Assembly (NCBI RefSeq): GCF_030815405.1 | Contig: NZ_JAUSWX010000001.1 | Coordinates: 1,984,001 to 2,048,000, forward strand | Direction: 5' to 3' | DNA from: Agromyces albus | GTDB lineage: Bacteria; Actinomycetota; Actinomycetes; Actinomycetales; Microbacteriaceae | Length of the DNA stretch: 64,000 nucleotides | In this document: positions 39,214 through 48,370 of the stretch, in pieces | Layout of the letters: every line of letters starts with the position of its first letter | Position numbering within the stretch: position 1 is the stretch's first letter | Notes under the pieces: model-generated | Seen by the model: the letters and a program-made list of their open reading frames with translations, nothing else | Database searches by the model: none | What the model was told of the DNA's origin: nothing | Position numbers and translations under genes: made by a program

Positions 39214-41413
39214 AACGATCGCCACGCCCGTCATCGACGACTGGGTGCTCGCCGCCGTCGCCGAGGGGCGGCACTCCGACCCGCACTCGGTGCTCGGCCA
39301 GCACGGATTCACGGCTCCGGCCGATCCTCGGCCGCTCACCGTCATCCGAACCCGCCGTCCTCTCGCCGAATCGGTCGAGGCGGTGCTCGACGATGGCATC
39401 GCCCTGCCGCTCGAGCATCTCGGGTATGGCGTCTGGGGAGGCGCAGGAGCGTTCGGTCCCGTCGGCTACCGCGTGCGCGCGAGCTATGGCGACGGGTCGG
39501 AATGGACGAGCGACGACCCGTACCGGTTCGCTCCCACGATCGGCGAGCTCGACCTGCACCTCATCGGCGAGGGCCGGCACGAGGAGCTCTGGCGCGTGCT
39601 CGGCGCACACCACCGCGAGCACTGGGGCGTCGGCGGCGGTGTTCACGGCACGGCGTTCACCGTTTGGGCACCGCACGCCCGCGCCGCTCGCGTCGTCGGT
39701 GAGTTCAATCGCTGGGACGGCACGGCGCACGCGATGCGCAGCATGGGCGGGAGCGGCGTATGGGAGTTGTTCATCCCAGACCTCGAGCCCGCCTCCGTGT
39801 ACAAGTTCGAGCTCCTCACCTCCGCCGGCCACTGGGTGATGAAGGCCGACCCGATGGCCCGGCAGGCCGAGGTCTCCCCCGCGACCGCCTCCGTCGTGAG
39901 CGTCAGCAGCCACGAGTGGGGCGACGGCGAGTGGATGGCGCGGCGAGCGTCGACGAACGCGCACGAGCTGCCGATGAGCGTCTACGAGCTCCACCTCGGC
40001 TCCTGGCGGCCCGGGAGGGGCTACCGAGAGGTCGCCGACGAGCTCATCGAGTACATCGAGTGGCTCGGCTACACGCACGTCGAGTTCATGCCCCTCGCGG
40101 AGCATCCGTTCGGCGGATCGTGGGGCTACCAGGTGACCGGCTACTACGCGGCCACCTCACGCTTCGGGCACCCCGACGACCTCCGCTACCTGATCGACCG
40201 GCTGCACCAGGCCGGCATCGGCGTGCTCATGGACTGGGTCCCCGGCCACTTCCCGAAAGACGACTGGGCGCTCGCGCGCTTCGACGGCGAGGCGCTCTAT
40301 GAACACGCCGACCCGCGCCGCGGCGAGCAGCTCGACTGGGGAACCTACGTCTTCGACTACGGCAACCCGCGGGTGCGCAACTTCCTCGTCGCGAACGCGC
40401 TCTTCTGGCTCGAGGAGTTCCACGTCGACGGCCTGCGCGTCGACGCCGTCGCCTCGATGCTCTACCTCGACTACTCCCGCGAAGGGGGCGAGTGGACGCC
40501 CAACATCTACGGCGGCCGCGAGCACCTCGAGGCGATCGGGTTCCTGCAGGAGGTCACCGCCACCGCCTACAAGCGGAACCCGGGCATCGTGATGATCGCC
40601 GAGGAGTCGACGAGCTGGCCCGGAGTCACCGCCCCGACCACGAGCGGCGGCCTCGGCTTCGGCTTCAAGTGGAACATGGGCTGGATGCACGACACCCTGC
40701 AGTACATCTCGAAAGACCCGATGTACCGCTCGCACCATCACCACGACCTCACGTTCTCGTTCCTCTACGCGTTCAGCGAGCACTTCGTGCTGCCGATCAG
40801 CCACGACGAGGTCGTGCACGGCAAGGGCTCGCTCATTCGCAAGATGCCGGGAGACCATTGGCAGCAGCTCGCCAACGTGCGTGTCTACCTCGCGTACATG
40901 TGGGCGCATCCCGGCAAGCAACTGCTCTTCATGGGGCAGGAGTTCGGCCAGCTCTCCGAGTGGAGCGAGGAACGCGGCCTCGACTGGTGGATCCTCGACC
41001 AGCCGAGCCACCGGCAGCTCGCCGAGTTCGTCGGCGCGCTCAATCGCTGCTACCGGCAGAGGCCCGAGCTCTGGGAACTCGACGACGACGCCGCAGGCTT
41101 CGAGTGGATCGAGGGCGGGGCCGCGGCGCACAACATCATCGCGTTCCTCCGCTACGATCGCGCCCACAGGCCGCTGCTCTGCGTCGTGAACTTCGCGGGC
41201 GTGCCCCACGATGGCTTCCGACTCGGCTTGCCGCGGGCGGGCCGCTGGACCGAGATCCTGAACTCGGATGCCGCGGAGTTCGGCGGTTCGGGCGTCGGCA
41301 ACCTCGGCGGGGTCGACGCCGTCGATCGTCCTTGGGCGGGGCGCCCGGCCTCCGGCGATTTCACGCTCCCGCCGCTCGCGGCGGTCTGGTTCACGCTCGA
41401 TTCCGGTGACTGA
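39206..41413 (+). CDS. glgB: 1,4-alpha-glucan branching enzyme GlgB
   Basis: 735 residues with two N-terminal beta modules (N1 and CBM48, about 1-225), GH13 barrel and C-terminal beta domain. Nucleophile Asp in [18 protein letters not shown], acid/base Glu in [11 protein letters not shown], and [15 protein letters not shown]. It makes alpha-1,6 branches on GlgE-built chains. Its ATG lies inside the end of glgE, so it is coupled. The stop TGA is inside the palindromic element that follows. Confidence 0.97.
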   Translation: MPETIATPVIDDWVLAAVAEGRHSDPHSVLGQHGFTAPADPRPLTVIRTRRPLAESVEAVLDDGIALPLEHLGYGVWGGAGAFGPVGYRVRASYGDGSEWTSDDPYRFAPTIGELDLHLIGEGRHEELWRVLGAHHREHWGVGGGVHGTAFTVWAPHARAARVVGEFNRWDGTAHAMRSMGGSGVWELFIPDLEPASVYKFELLTSAGHWVMKADPMARQAEVSPATASVVSVSSHEWGDGEWMARRASTNAHELPMSVYELHLGSWRPGRGYREVADELIEYIEWLGYTHVEFMPLAEHPFGGSWGYQVTGYYAATSRFGHPDDLRYLIDRLHQAGIGVLMDWVPGHFPKDDWALARFDGEALYEHADPRRGEQLDWGTYVFDYGNPRVRNFLVANALFWLEEFHVDGLRVDAVASMLYLDYSREGGEWTPNIYGGREHLEAIGFLQEVTATAYKRNPGIVMIAEESTSWPGVTAPTTSGGLGFGFKWNMGWMHDTLQYISKDPMYRSHHHHDLTFSFLYAFSEHFVLPISHDEVVHGKGSLIRKMPGDHWQQLANVRVYLAYMWAHPGKQLLFMGQEFGQLSEWSEERGLDWWILDQPSHRQLAEFVGALNRCYRQRPELWELDDDAAGFEWIEGGAAAHNIIAFLRYDRAHRPLLCVVNFAGVPHDGFRLGLPRAGRWTEILNSDAAEFGGSGVGNLGGVDAVDRPWAGRPASGDFTLPPLAAVWFTLDSGD

Positions 41414-41450
41414 GTAGCGTCCGGCGAAGCCGGACGTGTATCGAAACCAC
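41408..41450. repeat. Palindromic REP-like element after glgB
   Basis: GACTGAGTAG, then a perfect 8-bp hairpin CGTCCGGC-GAA-GCCGGACG (41418-41436), then GTATCGAAACCAC. The flanks resemble an intergenic repeat I know to recur in Microbacteriaceae genomes. Here it sits between convergent genes and could terminate both. Confidence 0.6.
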
Positions 41451-41491
41451 AGCCGCGGCGCCGGCGACGTCGCGGCTCGGCGTGCTGCCCG

Positions 41492-42430
41492 TCAGTAGAG
41501 CAGGTTGGTGAGCCGCCGGCGCGCGGCGATCACTCGAGGCTCCTCGGTGCCGACGACCTCGAAGAGCTCGATGAGGCGCTCGCGCACCCGGTTCTTGCCG
41601 TCGGCGTCGAGGGTCGGGAAGAGCGTGAGCAACCGATCGAACGCATCGTCGACATGGCCGCCCGACAGGTCGAGGTCGGCGACGTCGAGCTGCGCGTCGA
41701 GGTCGCGGGGCGCCGCCGCGGCGGTGTTGCGGATCGAGTCGAGCGTCTTGCCCGCGAGCCGGCCGAGCAGGTTCGCCTGGGCGAGGCCCGCGACGGCGAG
41801 CGTGTCGCGCGGATCTTGCGCCATGGCGGTGCGATAGGCGGATGCCGCGGCCTCGAAGTCGCCGCGCTCGATCGCGTCGTACGCCTCCTGGTGCAGCGGC
41901 GGCAGCGGCTCCTCGACGGGCTCCTGCGCCTCGCCTTCTGCAGCGGCGTCGCTCGACTCGACTCGCCCGGCGACGCCGTGCTGCGCACCGAGCTCGAGCA
42001 GCTGGTCGAACACCTGGTCGATCACGTCATCGGGCTGCACGCCCGCGAAGAGCGGCACGGGCTGGCCCGCGATCACGGCGACGACCGTGGGGATCGCCTG
42101 CGCCTGGAACGCCTGGACGAGCTGCGGGCTGCGGTCGGCATCGGCGGTGGCGAGCACGATCCGGCCGTCGCGCGCTCGCACGAGTCGTTCGAGCGACTCG
42201 ACGAGGGTTCGCGACTGCTCGCTCCACGAGGCCCAGAGCGCGACCACGACCGGCACGGTACGGGAGAGCTCGAGCGTGGAGCCGAAGGCCGCGTCATCCG
42301 TCTCGAAGACGATGGCGTCGCCGGACGCCGGGCCGGCCGGGCCGGCCGGCTCCTGCTGGCGCTGCACGAGCGCCGACAGGTCGACGGCTCCGCGCAAGCC
42401 CGGACCGTTCGGGGAAATGGGGTTCGTCAT
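41492..42430 (-). CDS. ybbN: Thioredoxin-fold TPR protein, YbbN/CnoX-like, no active cysteines
   Basis: 312 residues. The thioredoxin domain (about 45-150) has WASWSEQ (66-72) where thioredoxins have WCGPC, and no cysteine is present in the domain, so no disulfide chemistry is possible. The C-terminal part (about 180-312) is helical TPR-like repeats (HQEAYDAIERGDFEAAASAY). This is the co-chaperone CnoX/YbbN layout, which passes unfolded proteins to chaperonins. It starts within the upstream gene (ATGA overlap). Confidence 0.88.
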   Translation of the reverse strand: MTNPISPNGPGLRGAVDLSALVQRQQEPAGPAGPASGDAIVFETDDAAFGSTLELSRTVPVVVALWASWSEQSRTLVESLERLVRARDGRIVLATADADRSPQLVQAFQAQAIPTVVAVIAGQPVPLFAGVQPDDVIDQVFDQLLELGAQHGVAGRVESSDAAAEGEAQEPVEEPLPPLHQEAYDAIERGDFEAAASAYRTAMAQDPRDTLAVAGLAQANLLGRLAGKTLDSIRNTAAAAPRDLDAQLDVADLDLSGGHVDDAFDRLLTLFPTLDADGKNRVRERLIELFEVVGTEEPRVIAARRRLTNLLY

Positions 42431-44292
42431 GGGACCTCCGAGGCTCCGATGAGGCTCTCGGACCAGCCGAGCAAGCGGATCTGCTCGCCTTCGCCGGTGC
42501 CGACGCCTGGGACGTAGAAGAGCAATTGGATACCGATCACGCGCTGCACGCCCTTGGCACTGGCCTCGGTGAACCCGGACAGGGCGGCGCCTGGGGCACC
42601 AGCCTCGAAGGCGATCGTGCCGCCGTCGTTCGGCGTGACCTTCTCGGTCTGCTCGATCGACACGGTGACGAGCGCTCCCGCATTGTTCGTCGCGAGCGCG
42701 ACGGTGGGACTGTCGCCGACCACATTCGAGAAGTTGATGTCGGCCGTGGGCGGCAGGCCGTCACGGATCGCCTGCTGGCCGGCGACGCCGAGCTGCTCGC
42801 GCAGCACGTCGCCCTCTGGGTCGAACATCGGCGCGAACGCCGACTCGTCGCCGTGCAGCAGCACGTCGCCATATGCGGAGGCGACCTGGCCCGTCGGCAT
42901 CACGAGGCCCTTGTACTCGGGGCTGATCGGCGACGCACCGACGACCGCGGGCGCGACCGCCGGAACGTCGGCGTCGGGAGCGAGGGCCATCGCGTACTCG
43001 ATCCGGTAGTTCTCGCGAGGCGATTCCTGTGTGAGCACGAGCGCAGTCGGCGCGACCGTGGGGTCGTCGGCGTTCTTCGCGATCGTGAGCACCGTTCGCG
43101 GCCATCCGGTGGCCTGCTGCGGCAGGGTCAGGGTGAGCGGCGAGGCGGGGATCGCCGGCGGCGCGGGGTGCTCGGGCAGTGCGCCACGGATGGCGTAGTT
43201 CGCCGTTCTTGCTTCGAGCGCGGGACCCGTGAAGCGCTGCGCTGCCGCGTCGGCATTCCCCGCAGCGTCGACCTCGTTCGCGAACACGGCGATGCGGCGC
43301 ATGATGCGCTCCATCTGGGGCACGGTGACCGCGGGCTGGGCGCCCTCATCTTCGGACTCTTCGGCCGGCTCGCCCGTGACAACGGGCGTCGCCGGCGCGC
43401 TCGTGGCCGGGGCGTCGCCGCCCTGGTCGAAACTCGGCCAGTAGTCGGCGGAGCAGGCGCTGAGCACGAACGCGGGGAGCACGAGGAGCGGCACGAGCGC
43501 AACTCGTTTCGAGCGCCCGATCGCGCGTCGGCCGCCGGTCAGCTGGCTGCGGCGCATCGACGGCGGCTTTGGTGCACTCGGAAGCCTGCCGCGCGGCCCC
43601 TTGGGAAGGTTGCGGCGCGGGCCGCGGGAGCGGCGATGCCGCGCGAACCCGGAGATCAGGAGCCATGAACCGGCGAGGAAGACGAGCGCGCCACCGGCGA
43701 TGAGGGGTCCTGCCCAGGGTGTCGAGTTGTCGAGCGGCCAGGCGATCGACAACCGTGACGGTACGGGCTCGATGCCGTCGGACGCGATGATCACCGAGAT
43801 GCCGTCGGGCATGTCGACCGTGGTCGTGAGACTGTTCTCGTTGGTGAACTCGTCGAGCCAGAGGTCGGAGCCTGCAGGCGACACCGCGGCCTCCTCGGTC
43901 TCGACGGGGGCATCGGTTGCCGGCGTCGGCGTCGGCTCCTCGTCGACCGTCTCGTCGTCGGCGGATTCCGCGGTGACGACCTCGCTCACGAGCTCATCGG
44001 ACTCGGCGTCGTGCTGCACGGCGATGTACGGCGATTCTCCGAGCCATGCCTCGACGTCGGAGCTGCGACCGTAGGCGAGGAAGACGGTGTCTGCGCCAGA
44101 CACGGTGAGCGTCTGCTTGCCCGGGTGCGCTGCGAGCACCTCGGGTTCGAGGACGATGTAGTCGGCGTCGCCCTCGACTTCGGCTGAGAGCGAGACCCGG
44201 TCGGGATCGAGGAGCACGGTGCGCTGGGCGATACCGAGCCCGATCATCACGGCCGCAGCGATGAACGCCACGATTGCGAAGACGAAGCGCAC
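42427..44292 (-). CDS. Large membrane-anchored protein of unknown function
   Basis: 621 residues. An N-terminal membrane helix, an extracellular segment (about 30-185) with an acidic Thr/Pro linker, a second helix near 190-210 (LIAGGALVFLAGSWLLISGF), a basic cytoplasmic loop, then a third hydrophobic stretch with a lipobox-like VLPAFVLSAC and a large C-terminal extracellular domain (about 300-621). Such proteins are often labelled glycosyl transferase (DUF8094) without evidence. The GTG start has GGAGG; a TAGTGT -10 is at 44342-44347. It is coupled to ybbN by an ATGA overlap. Confidence 0.7.
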   Translation of the reverse strand: MRFVFAIVAFIAAAVMIGLGIAQRTVLLDPDRVSLSAEVEGDADYIVLEPEVLAAHPGKQTLTVSGADTVFLAYGRSSDVEAWLGESPYIAVQHDAESDELVSEVVTAESADDETVDEEPTPTPATDAPVETEEAAVSPAGSDLWLDEFTNENSLTTTVDMPDGISVIIASDGIEPVPSRLSIAWPLDNSTPWAGPLIAGGALVFLAGSWLLISGFARHRRSRGPRRNLPKGPRGRLPSAPKPPSMRRSQLTGGRRAIGRSKRVALVPLLVLPAFVLSACSADYWPSFDQGGDAPATSAPATPVVTGEPAEESEDEGAQPAVTVPQMERIMRRIAVFANEVDAAGNADAAAQRFTGPALEARTANYAIRGALPEHPAPPAIPASPLTLTLPQQATGWPRTVLTIAKNADDPTVAPTALVLTQESPRENYRIEYAMALAPDADVPAVAPAVVGASPISPEYKGLVMPTGQVASAYGDVLLHGDESAFAPMFDPEGDVLREQLGVAGQQAIRDGLPPTADINFSNVVGDSPTVALATNNAGALVTVSIEQTEKVTPNDGGTIAFEAGAPGAALSGFTEASAKGVQRVIGIQLLFYVPGVGTGEGEQIRLLGWSESLIGASEVP

Positions 44293-44440
44293 GAATTACC
44301 TCCAGTGCCGCGGTGGGGGCGGCTTCCGACAAAGACATTCCACACTACTGGCGGCGTCTGGGAGTCTCCTAACCGCAAGCTGTGCATGAGGTGTCATTGG
44401 GGCCTGTGGAGGACGTGTCATGGCGAAAGCCGCGGGCCCG

Positions 44441-44446
44441 TACAAT
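44441..44446 (+). promoter_or_regulatory. -10 element for the coiled-coil gene
   Basis: TACAAT, five of six bases of the consensus. It gives a leader of about 50 nt that ends with CCGGAGGAAG before the ATG at 44502. The -35 is weak. Confidence 0.4.
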
Positions 44447-44501
44447 CGGATCACATCCCGCATGCGCCCCCACGAACGCGGGACACGATCCCGGAGGAAG
44501 A

Positions 44502-46118
44502 ATGTCCGTCGAAGAGACCGAGTTCACGCAGGTGTTCCGCGGGTATGACAAAGACGAAGTCGACCACAGCATCAATGGTCTTCGTCGCGAGATCATCGCC
44601 GCGAACAATCAGTCTGCTGAGAACGCCAAAGAGAACAAGCGGCTCCTGGCCCGCATCGAAGAGCTCACCGCCGAGCTCGAAGAGGTCGGCAGTCCCACGT
44701 TCTCCGGACTCGGCACCAAGCTCGAGAACACGCTCCGGGTCGCCGAAGAGCAGTCCACGAGGCTCATCGCGCAAGCCGACATCGATGCTGAGAAGCTCCG
44801 TCGCGCCGCCGAAGACGAAGCGCACCTCATGCGCTCCGACGCGCACGAGCTCGCAGAGCGCACGCTCACCGAGGCACGTGCCCAGGCCAGCCGCATCCTC
44901 GAGAACGCGCGCGCCGAAGCCGACGACATGATCTCCCGCTCGCAGGAGTCGAGCGAGCAGCTCCGCCAGGACGCGGCACGCGACGCGGCAGCCATCCGCG
45001 GCGCCGTCGCGACCGAGACCGCCGAGCTGCGCACGAGCGCGAAGCGCGAGTCCGCGGCAATGGTCGCGGCAGCCGAGCGCAAGGCGTCCGAGATCCTCGT
45101 CGCCGCCAACGCAGAAGCCACCGAAGCCCGTGCGACTGCCGCCGGCCTCACCCAGGAGACCGAGCAGACCCGCGCCGAGGTCGCGATCGAACTCGACCGC
45201 GCTCGCGCAGATCTCGCTCGCGAGACCGAGCAGGCCCGCATCGACCTCGCCTCCGAGACCGAGCAGGCGCGACTCGACCTCGCCCGCGAGTCGGCCGAGG
45301 CCCGCGCCGCGATCGATGCCGAGATCGCCGAGCGTCGGGCCGCCCTCGTCCACGAACTCGAGCAGGCCCGCACCGACCTCGACCGCGAGCTCGAGGCCGG
45401 CCGCGCCGAACTCGCCGAGCAGCGCGAGCAGGCGAAGGTGGACCGTGAGCGTGAAGCCGAGGCGGCTCGCCTGAAGATCCAGCATGAGCTCGAGCGCATC
45501 CGCGCCAAGCACGCCGCTGACCTCGAGCAGATGCGCGCCGATCTCTCGCTCGAGCAGGAGCAGGCTCGCGCCGACTTCGACGCCGAGGCCGAGCAGGCCC
45601 GCATCGATCTCGACAACCAGCTCACCGCGATGCGCAAGAAGACCACGCACGAGGTCAACCGCATGCGTCGCGAGATCGAGAAGGCCCACCTCGACCTCGA
45701 GTCGGAGCTCGCCACCAAGCGCGACGAGGCCGAGCAGGAGCTGCTCGAAGCGCACCAGGAGGCCGTCGCCCAGACGCAGAAGTTCCTCGACGACGCCAAC
45801 GCCGAGCTCGCCGAGGCGGTCGCCCGCACGGCGGAGAGCCGCGCCGAGGCCGACCGACTCGAGACCCAGGTGCGCACCGAGATCGCCAAGGTCCGCGACA
45901 AGGCCGACGACGAGGCGCGCGACCGCATCGCCGCCGCGCACCAGCAGGCTCGCAAGCTCATCTCCGACGCCGAGGAACGCACCCGCGCCCTCGTCGCCGA
46001 CGCGGAAGACCGTCTGTCGCAGATCAAGATCGAGCGCGACGCGGTCGCCGGGTACTTCGAGAGCCTGCGCGGCGTGCTGACGCAGGCCGAGCAGGTGGCC
46101 GCGCAGAGTCGCCGCTAG
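44502..46118 (+). CDS. DivIVA-like hendecad coiled-coil scaffold protein
   Basis: 538 residues, almost wholly helical. The N-terminus FTQVFRGYDKDEVDHSINGL (8-27) is a DivIVA membrane-targeting-type motif. Residues 224-399 form 16 consecutive 11-residue units (for example RADLARETEQA, RIDLASETEQA, RLDLARESAEA), a hendecad coiled coil. Long 11-based repeats are known in Streptomyces Scy, a polar scaffold. ATG 44502 is chosen for the CCGGAGGAAG site. It probably organises the cell pole or septum. The AI-2E-family permease gene follows 22 bp downstream. Confidence 0.88.
   Translation: MSVEETEFTQVFRGYDKDEVDHSINGLRREIIAANNQSAENAKENKRLLARIEELTAELEEVGSPTFSGLGTKLENTLRVAEEQSTRLIAQADIDAEKLRRAAEDEAHLMRSDAHELAERTLTEARAQASRILENARAEADDMISRSQESSEQLRQDAARDAAAIRGAVATETAELRTSAKRESAAMVAAAERKASEILVAANAEATEARATAAGLTQETEQTRAEVAIELDRARADLARETEQARIDLASETEQARLDLARESAEARAAIDAEIAERRAALVHELEQARTDLDRELEAGRAELAEQREQAKVDREREAEAARLKIQHELERIRAKHAADLEQMRADLSLEQEQARADFDAEAEQARIDLDNQLTAMRKKTTHEVNRMRREIEKAHLDLESELATKRDEAEQELLEAHQEAVAQTQKFLDDANAELAEAVARTAESRAEADRLETQVRTEIAKVRDKADDEARDRIAAAHQQARKLISDAEERTRALVADAEDRLSQIKIERDAVAGYFESLRGVLTQAEQVAAQSRR
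45171..45698 (+). repeat. Sixteen 33-bp coding repeats (hendecad run)
   Basis: Each 33-bp unit encodes an 11-residue helix turn unit starting mostly with Arg and ending in EQA or similar. The run is uninterrupted from RAEVAIELDRA to RREIEKAHLDL. The opposite strand also stays open because of this composition, which explains a spurious long antisense frame. Confidence 0.8.
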
Positions 46119-46140
46119 ACCGAGAGACCGCGTCGCCCCA

Positions 46141-47205
46141 GTGAAGATCCAGAACGCGTTCCGCATCGGTCTCGTCGGAACGCTCGGGGTCGGCCTCGGC
46201 CTGCTCATCCTCACGTCGCTCGCGACGCTGTCGACGATCATCACCTATATCGGCGCGGCACTCTTCCTGGCTCTCGGCCTCGATCCAGCGATGAGCTGGC
46301 TCGAGCGCCGAGGGCTGCCGCGCTGGGCGGCGATCATCATCGTCATGACCGGGGTCGGCCTCCTCGTCGCCGCGCTCGTGCTCGCGGTCGTGCCGATCAT
46401 CGTCGACCAGGTCAGCCAGCTCGTCGACGAGCTGCCCCGAATCGTCGCTCGCGTGAACTCGGAAGACTGGATCGAGGCGCTCAAAGAGCAGTTCCCGCAG
46501 GTCCCGATCGACGAGATCAACGCGCAGATCACGAGCGGACTCACCGACTTCTTCACGAACCCCGACAAGCTGAGCGAGCTCGCCGGCGGCGTGCTCCAAG
46601 TGGCCGTCGCCATCGGCACCGGCGTGTTCGCCGTCATCATCGTGTTCATCCTCATGCTGTACTTCGCGGCGTCGCTCAACACGATGAAGCGCGCGACCTA
46701 CCAGCTCGTTCCGGCGTCCAACCGCGAGCGGTTCGCCGATCTCACCGAGCAGATCACCCAATCGGTCGGCCGCTACGTGCTCGGGCAGGTCTCGCTCGCC
46801 GCCGTCAACGGCATCCTGAGCTTCATCTTCCTGTCGATCATCCAGGCGCCGTTCCCGGCCGTGCTCGCGTTCATCGCCTTCCTGCTGTCGCTCATCCCAT
46901 TGGTCGGCACGCTGACTGGCTCGATCATCATCGTGCTCGTCAGCCTCATCCCCGGGCTCGGCTCGCCGCTCACCGCCCTCGTGGCCGCGATCTACTACCT
47001 GGTCTACATGCAGGTCGAGGCCTACGTGCTGAGCCCTCGCATCATGAACCGCGCGGTGAAGGTACCGGGCGCGATCGTCGTGATCGCGGCGCTCGCCGGC
47101 GGTTCACTGCTCGGCATCCTCGGGGCGCTCATCGCGATCCCCGTCGCCGCGTCGATTCTGCTCATCATCAAGCAAGTCGTCGTACCGCTGCAGAACGAGC
47201 GGTGA
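46141..47205 (+). CDS. AI-2E family transporter (PerM-like)
   Basis: 354 residues with about eight membrane helices and the central soluble insert of the AI-2E exporter/PerM family. LYFAASLNTMKRATYQLVP and IIQAPFPAVLAFIAFLLSLI are typical, and IPLVGTLTGSIIIVLVSLIP is the family signature. Substrate unknown; AI-2 export is not a safe call. The GTG start lacks a ribosome site but lies 22 bp after the coiled-coil gene, so coupling is likely. Confidence 0.85.
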   Translation: MKIQNAFRIGLVGTLGVGLGLLILTSLATLSTIITYIGAALFLALGLDPAMSWLERRGLPRWAAIIIVMTGVGLLVAALVLAVVPIIVDQVSQLVDELPRIVARVNSEDWIEALKEQFPQVPIDEINAQITSGLTDFFTNPDKLSELAGGVLQVAVAIGTGVFAVIIVFILMLYFAASLNTMKRATYQLVPASNRERFADLTEQITQSVGRYVLGQVSLAAVNGILSFIFLSIIQAPFPAVLAFIAFLLSLIPLVGTLTGSIIIVLVSLIPGLGSPLTALVAAIYYLVYMQVEAYVLSPRIMNRAVKVPGAIVVIAALAGGSLLGILGALIAIPVAASILLIIKQVVVPLQNER

Positions 47206-47221
47206 CCCCGGTCTCATTCGG

Positions 47222-47264
47222 CCGGCGTCGCCCCCCACGTGCCGTCGTGACGTCAGGCGACCGG
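47222..47264. terminator. Hairpin between convergent genes
   Basis: CCGGCGTCGCC (47222-47232) can pair with GGCGACCGG (47256-47264) with a small bulge. It lies between the permease stop and the hydrolase stop. Confidence 0.4.
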
Positions 47265-47266
47265 TG

Positions 47267-48008
47267 TCACGCGGTCGTGGCCGGCCACGTCGTCGGCAGC
47301 GGCGCCGCGGCAGGATTCACCGTCGCGACGATCTCGTCGAGTACGCGGCGTGTCTGCGCCTCGCCCACCCAGAGGTGCCGGCCCCCTGCCACGTCGATAC
47401 GCCGGATCTTGGGGAGTGCCGCGAATCGCACTGCCGCCTCGGCTGGTCGCAGGTAGTCGTCGTGCTCGGGGATGAGCGCGACGAGCGGCGGTGAGGGCGT
47501 CGTTCCACTTGTGCAGCTCCGCCTCGCTCGTGCGATGGAGCGGCGGCGAGAGCAGGATGGCGCCGTCGATGCGGTGCTCGAGTCCGTACTTCAGTACGAG
47601 CTCGGTGCCGAATGACCAGCCCAGGAGCCATGGATGCGGCAGGTGTCGCTGCTCGACGAATGACATCGCCGCTGCGACATCCGCTCGCTCTTCGATGCCG
47701 TGGCCGAATTCGCCGTCGCTCGTGCCGCGAGGCGAAGAGGTGCCTCGCGTGTTGAAGCGAAGCACGGCGAGATCGGCGAGCGCCGGGAGCCGGGCGGCCG
47801 CCTTCCGCAGGATGTGCGAGTCCATGAAGCCGCCGGCAGTGGGCAGCGGATGCAGCGTCACGAGCGTAGCGACGGGCGCTCGCTGTGCAGGCGTGGCGAG
47901 CTCACCGACGAGGGTGAGTCCGTCGCTGGTCTGCAACTCGATCTCCTCGCGGATGGCGGGCAGTTCGACGCCCGCGCGGATCTCGACGGGTGCTTCGTTG
48001 TCGCTCAC
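47267..48008 (-). pseudogene. Alpha/beta hydrolase, frameshifted
   Basis: The N-terminal frame starts at a GTG (48008) overlapping the upstream stop (GTGA). It encodes a hydrolase with ATLVTLHPLPTAGGFMDSHI, RFNTRGTSSPRGTSDG and the nucleophile elbow LLGWSFGTELVL. After HKWNDALT (near 47490) the frame loses homology-like composition, while the +1 frame continues with PLVALIPEHDDYLRPAEAAV, ending with HLWVGEAQTRRVLDEI and stopping at 47267, including the expected catalytic Asp (EHDDY) and His (GGRHLW). One extra base or two missing bases near 47490 explains both halves. Either a sequencing error, a recent mutation or a programmed shift. Confidence 0.8.
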
Positions 48009-48313
48009 GGGCTTTCGATCCTCCAACAGTGGATGTGCCAATGCCGACGCGCCGCGAGGTCGGCTGCATCGCCGAGCACCCCGTCGCCGCGCCAGGCCAC
48101 GAGATGCGCGACGCCCGGTGCGACTTCGAGGCCGCATCCCGGGCAGAGATATGCCTTCGCGGCTTGCGCCTCGGAGACGGGCTGCACGTTCCATTCACGC
48201 CCGCCGCGAACCTCGGTGCGGCGCCAGCCCGTCGTGAGCCGTTCGACGTCGAGTTCGGGATGCCCCTCACGCGCACGTGCCGCGCGGCCCCGGGATCGGT
48301 TCGCGCGCACCAT
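48005..48313 (-). CDS. Small protein with a probable zinc site
   Basis: 102 residues, basic N-terminus. The C-terminal half has YLCPGCGLEVAPGVAHLVAW and RRHWHIHCW, so two cysteines and several His/Cys could bind one zinc in a treble-clef or HNH-like fold. Often unlabelled in Microbacteriaceae. The ATG lies 6 nt after TAGACT (48320-48325), a leaderless start, and its stop overlaps the hydrolase GTG. Confidence 0.7.
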   Translation of the reverse strand: MVRANRSRGRAARAREGHPELDVERLTTGWRRTEVRGGREWNVQPVSEAQAAKAYLCPGCGLEVAPGVAHLVAWRGDGVLGDAADLAARRHWHIHCWRIESP

Positions 48314-48325
48314 GGTTCCAGTCTA
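48314..48325 (-). promoter_or_regulatory. Leaderless -10 element
   Basis: TAGACT on the minus strand (48320-48325), 6 nt from the ATG at 48313; it would drive the small zinc-site protein and the hydrolase. Confidence 0.55.
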
Positions 48326-48370
48326 GGCGGGCTCTGACCGCGCCCTGCACGGCGCCGGACACAGACGGGA

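Noticed and set aside
44451..46244. Long open frame antisense to the coiled-coil gene
   Set aside because: It exists because the sense gene is built of Glu/Ala/Arg-rich repeats; composition is Leu/Gly/Asp-like with no family resemblance.
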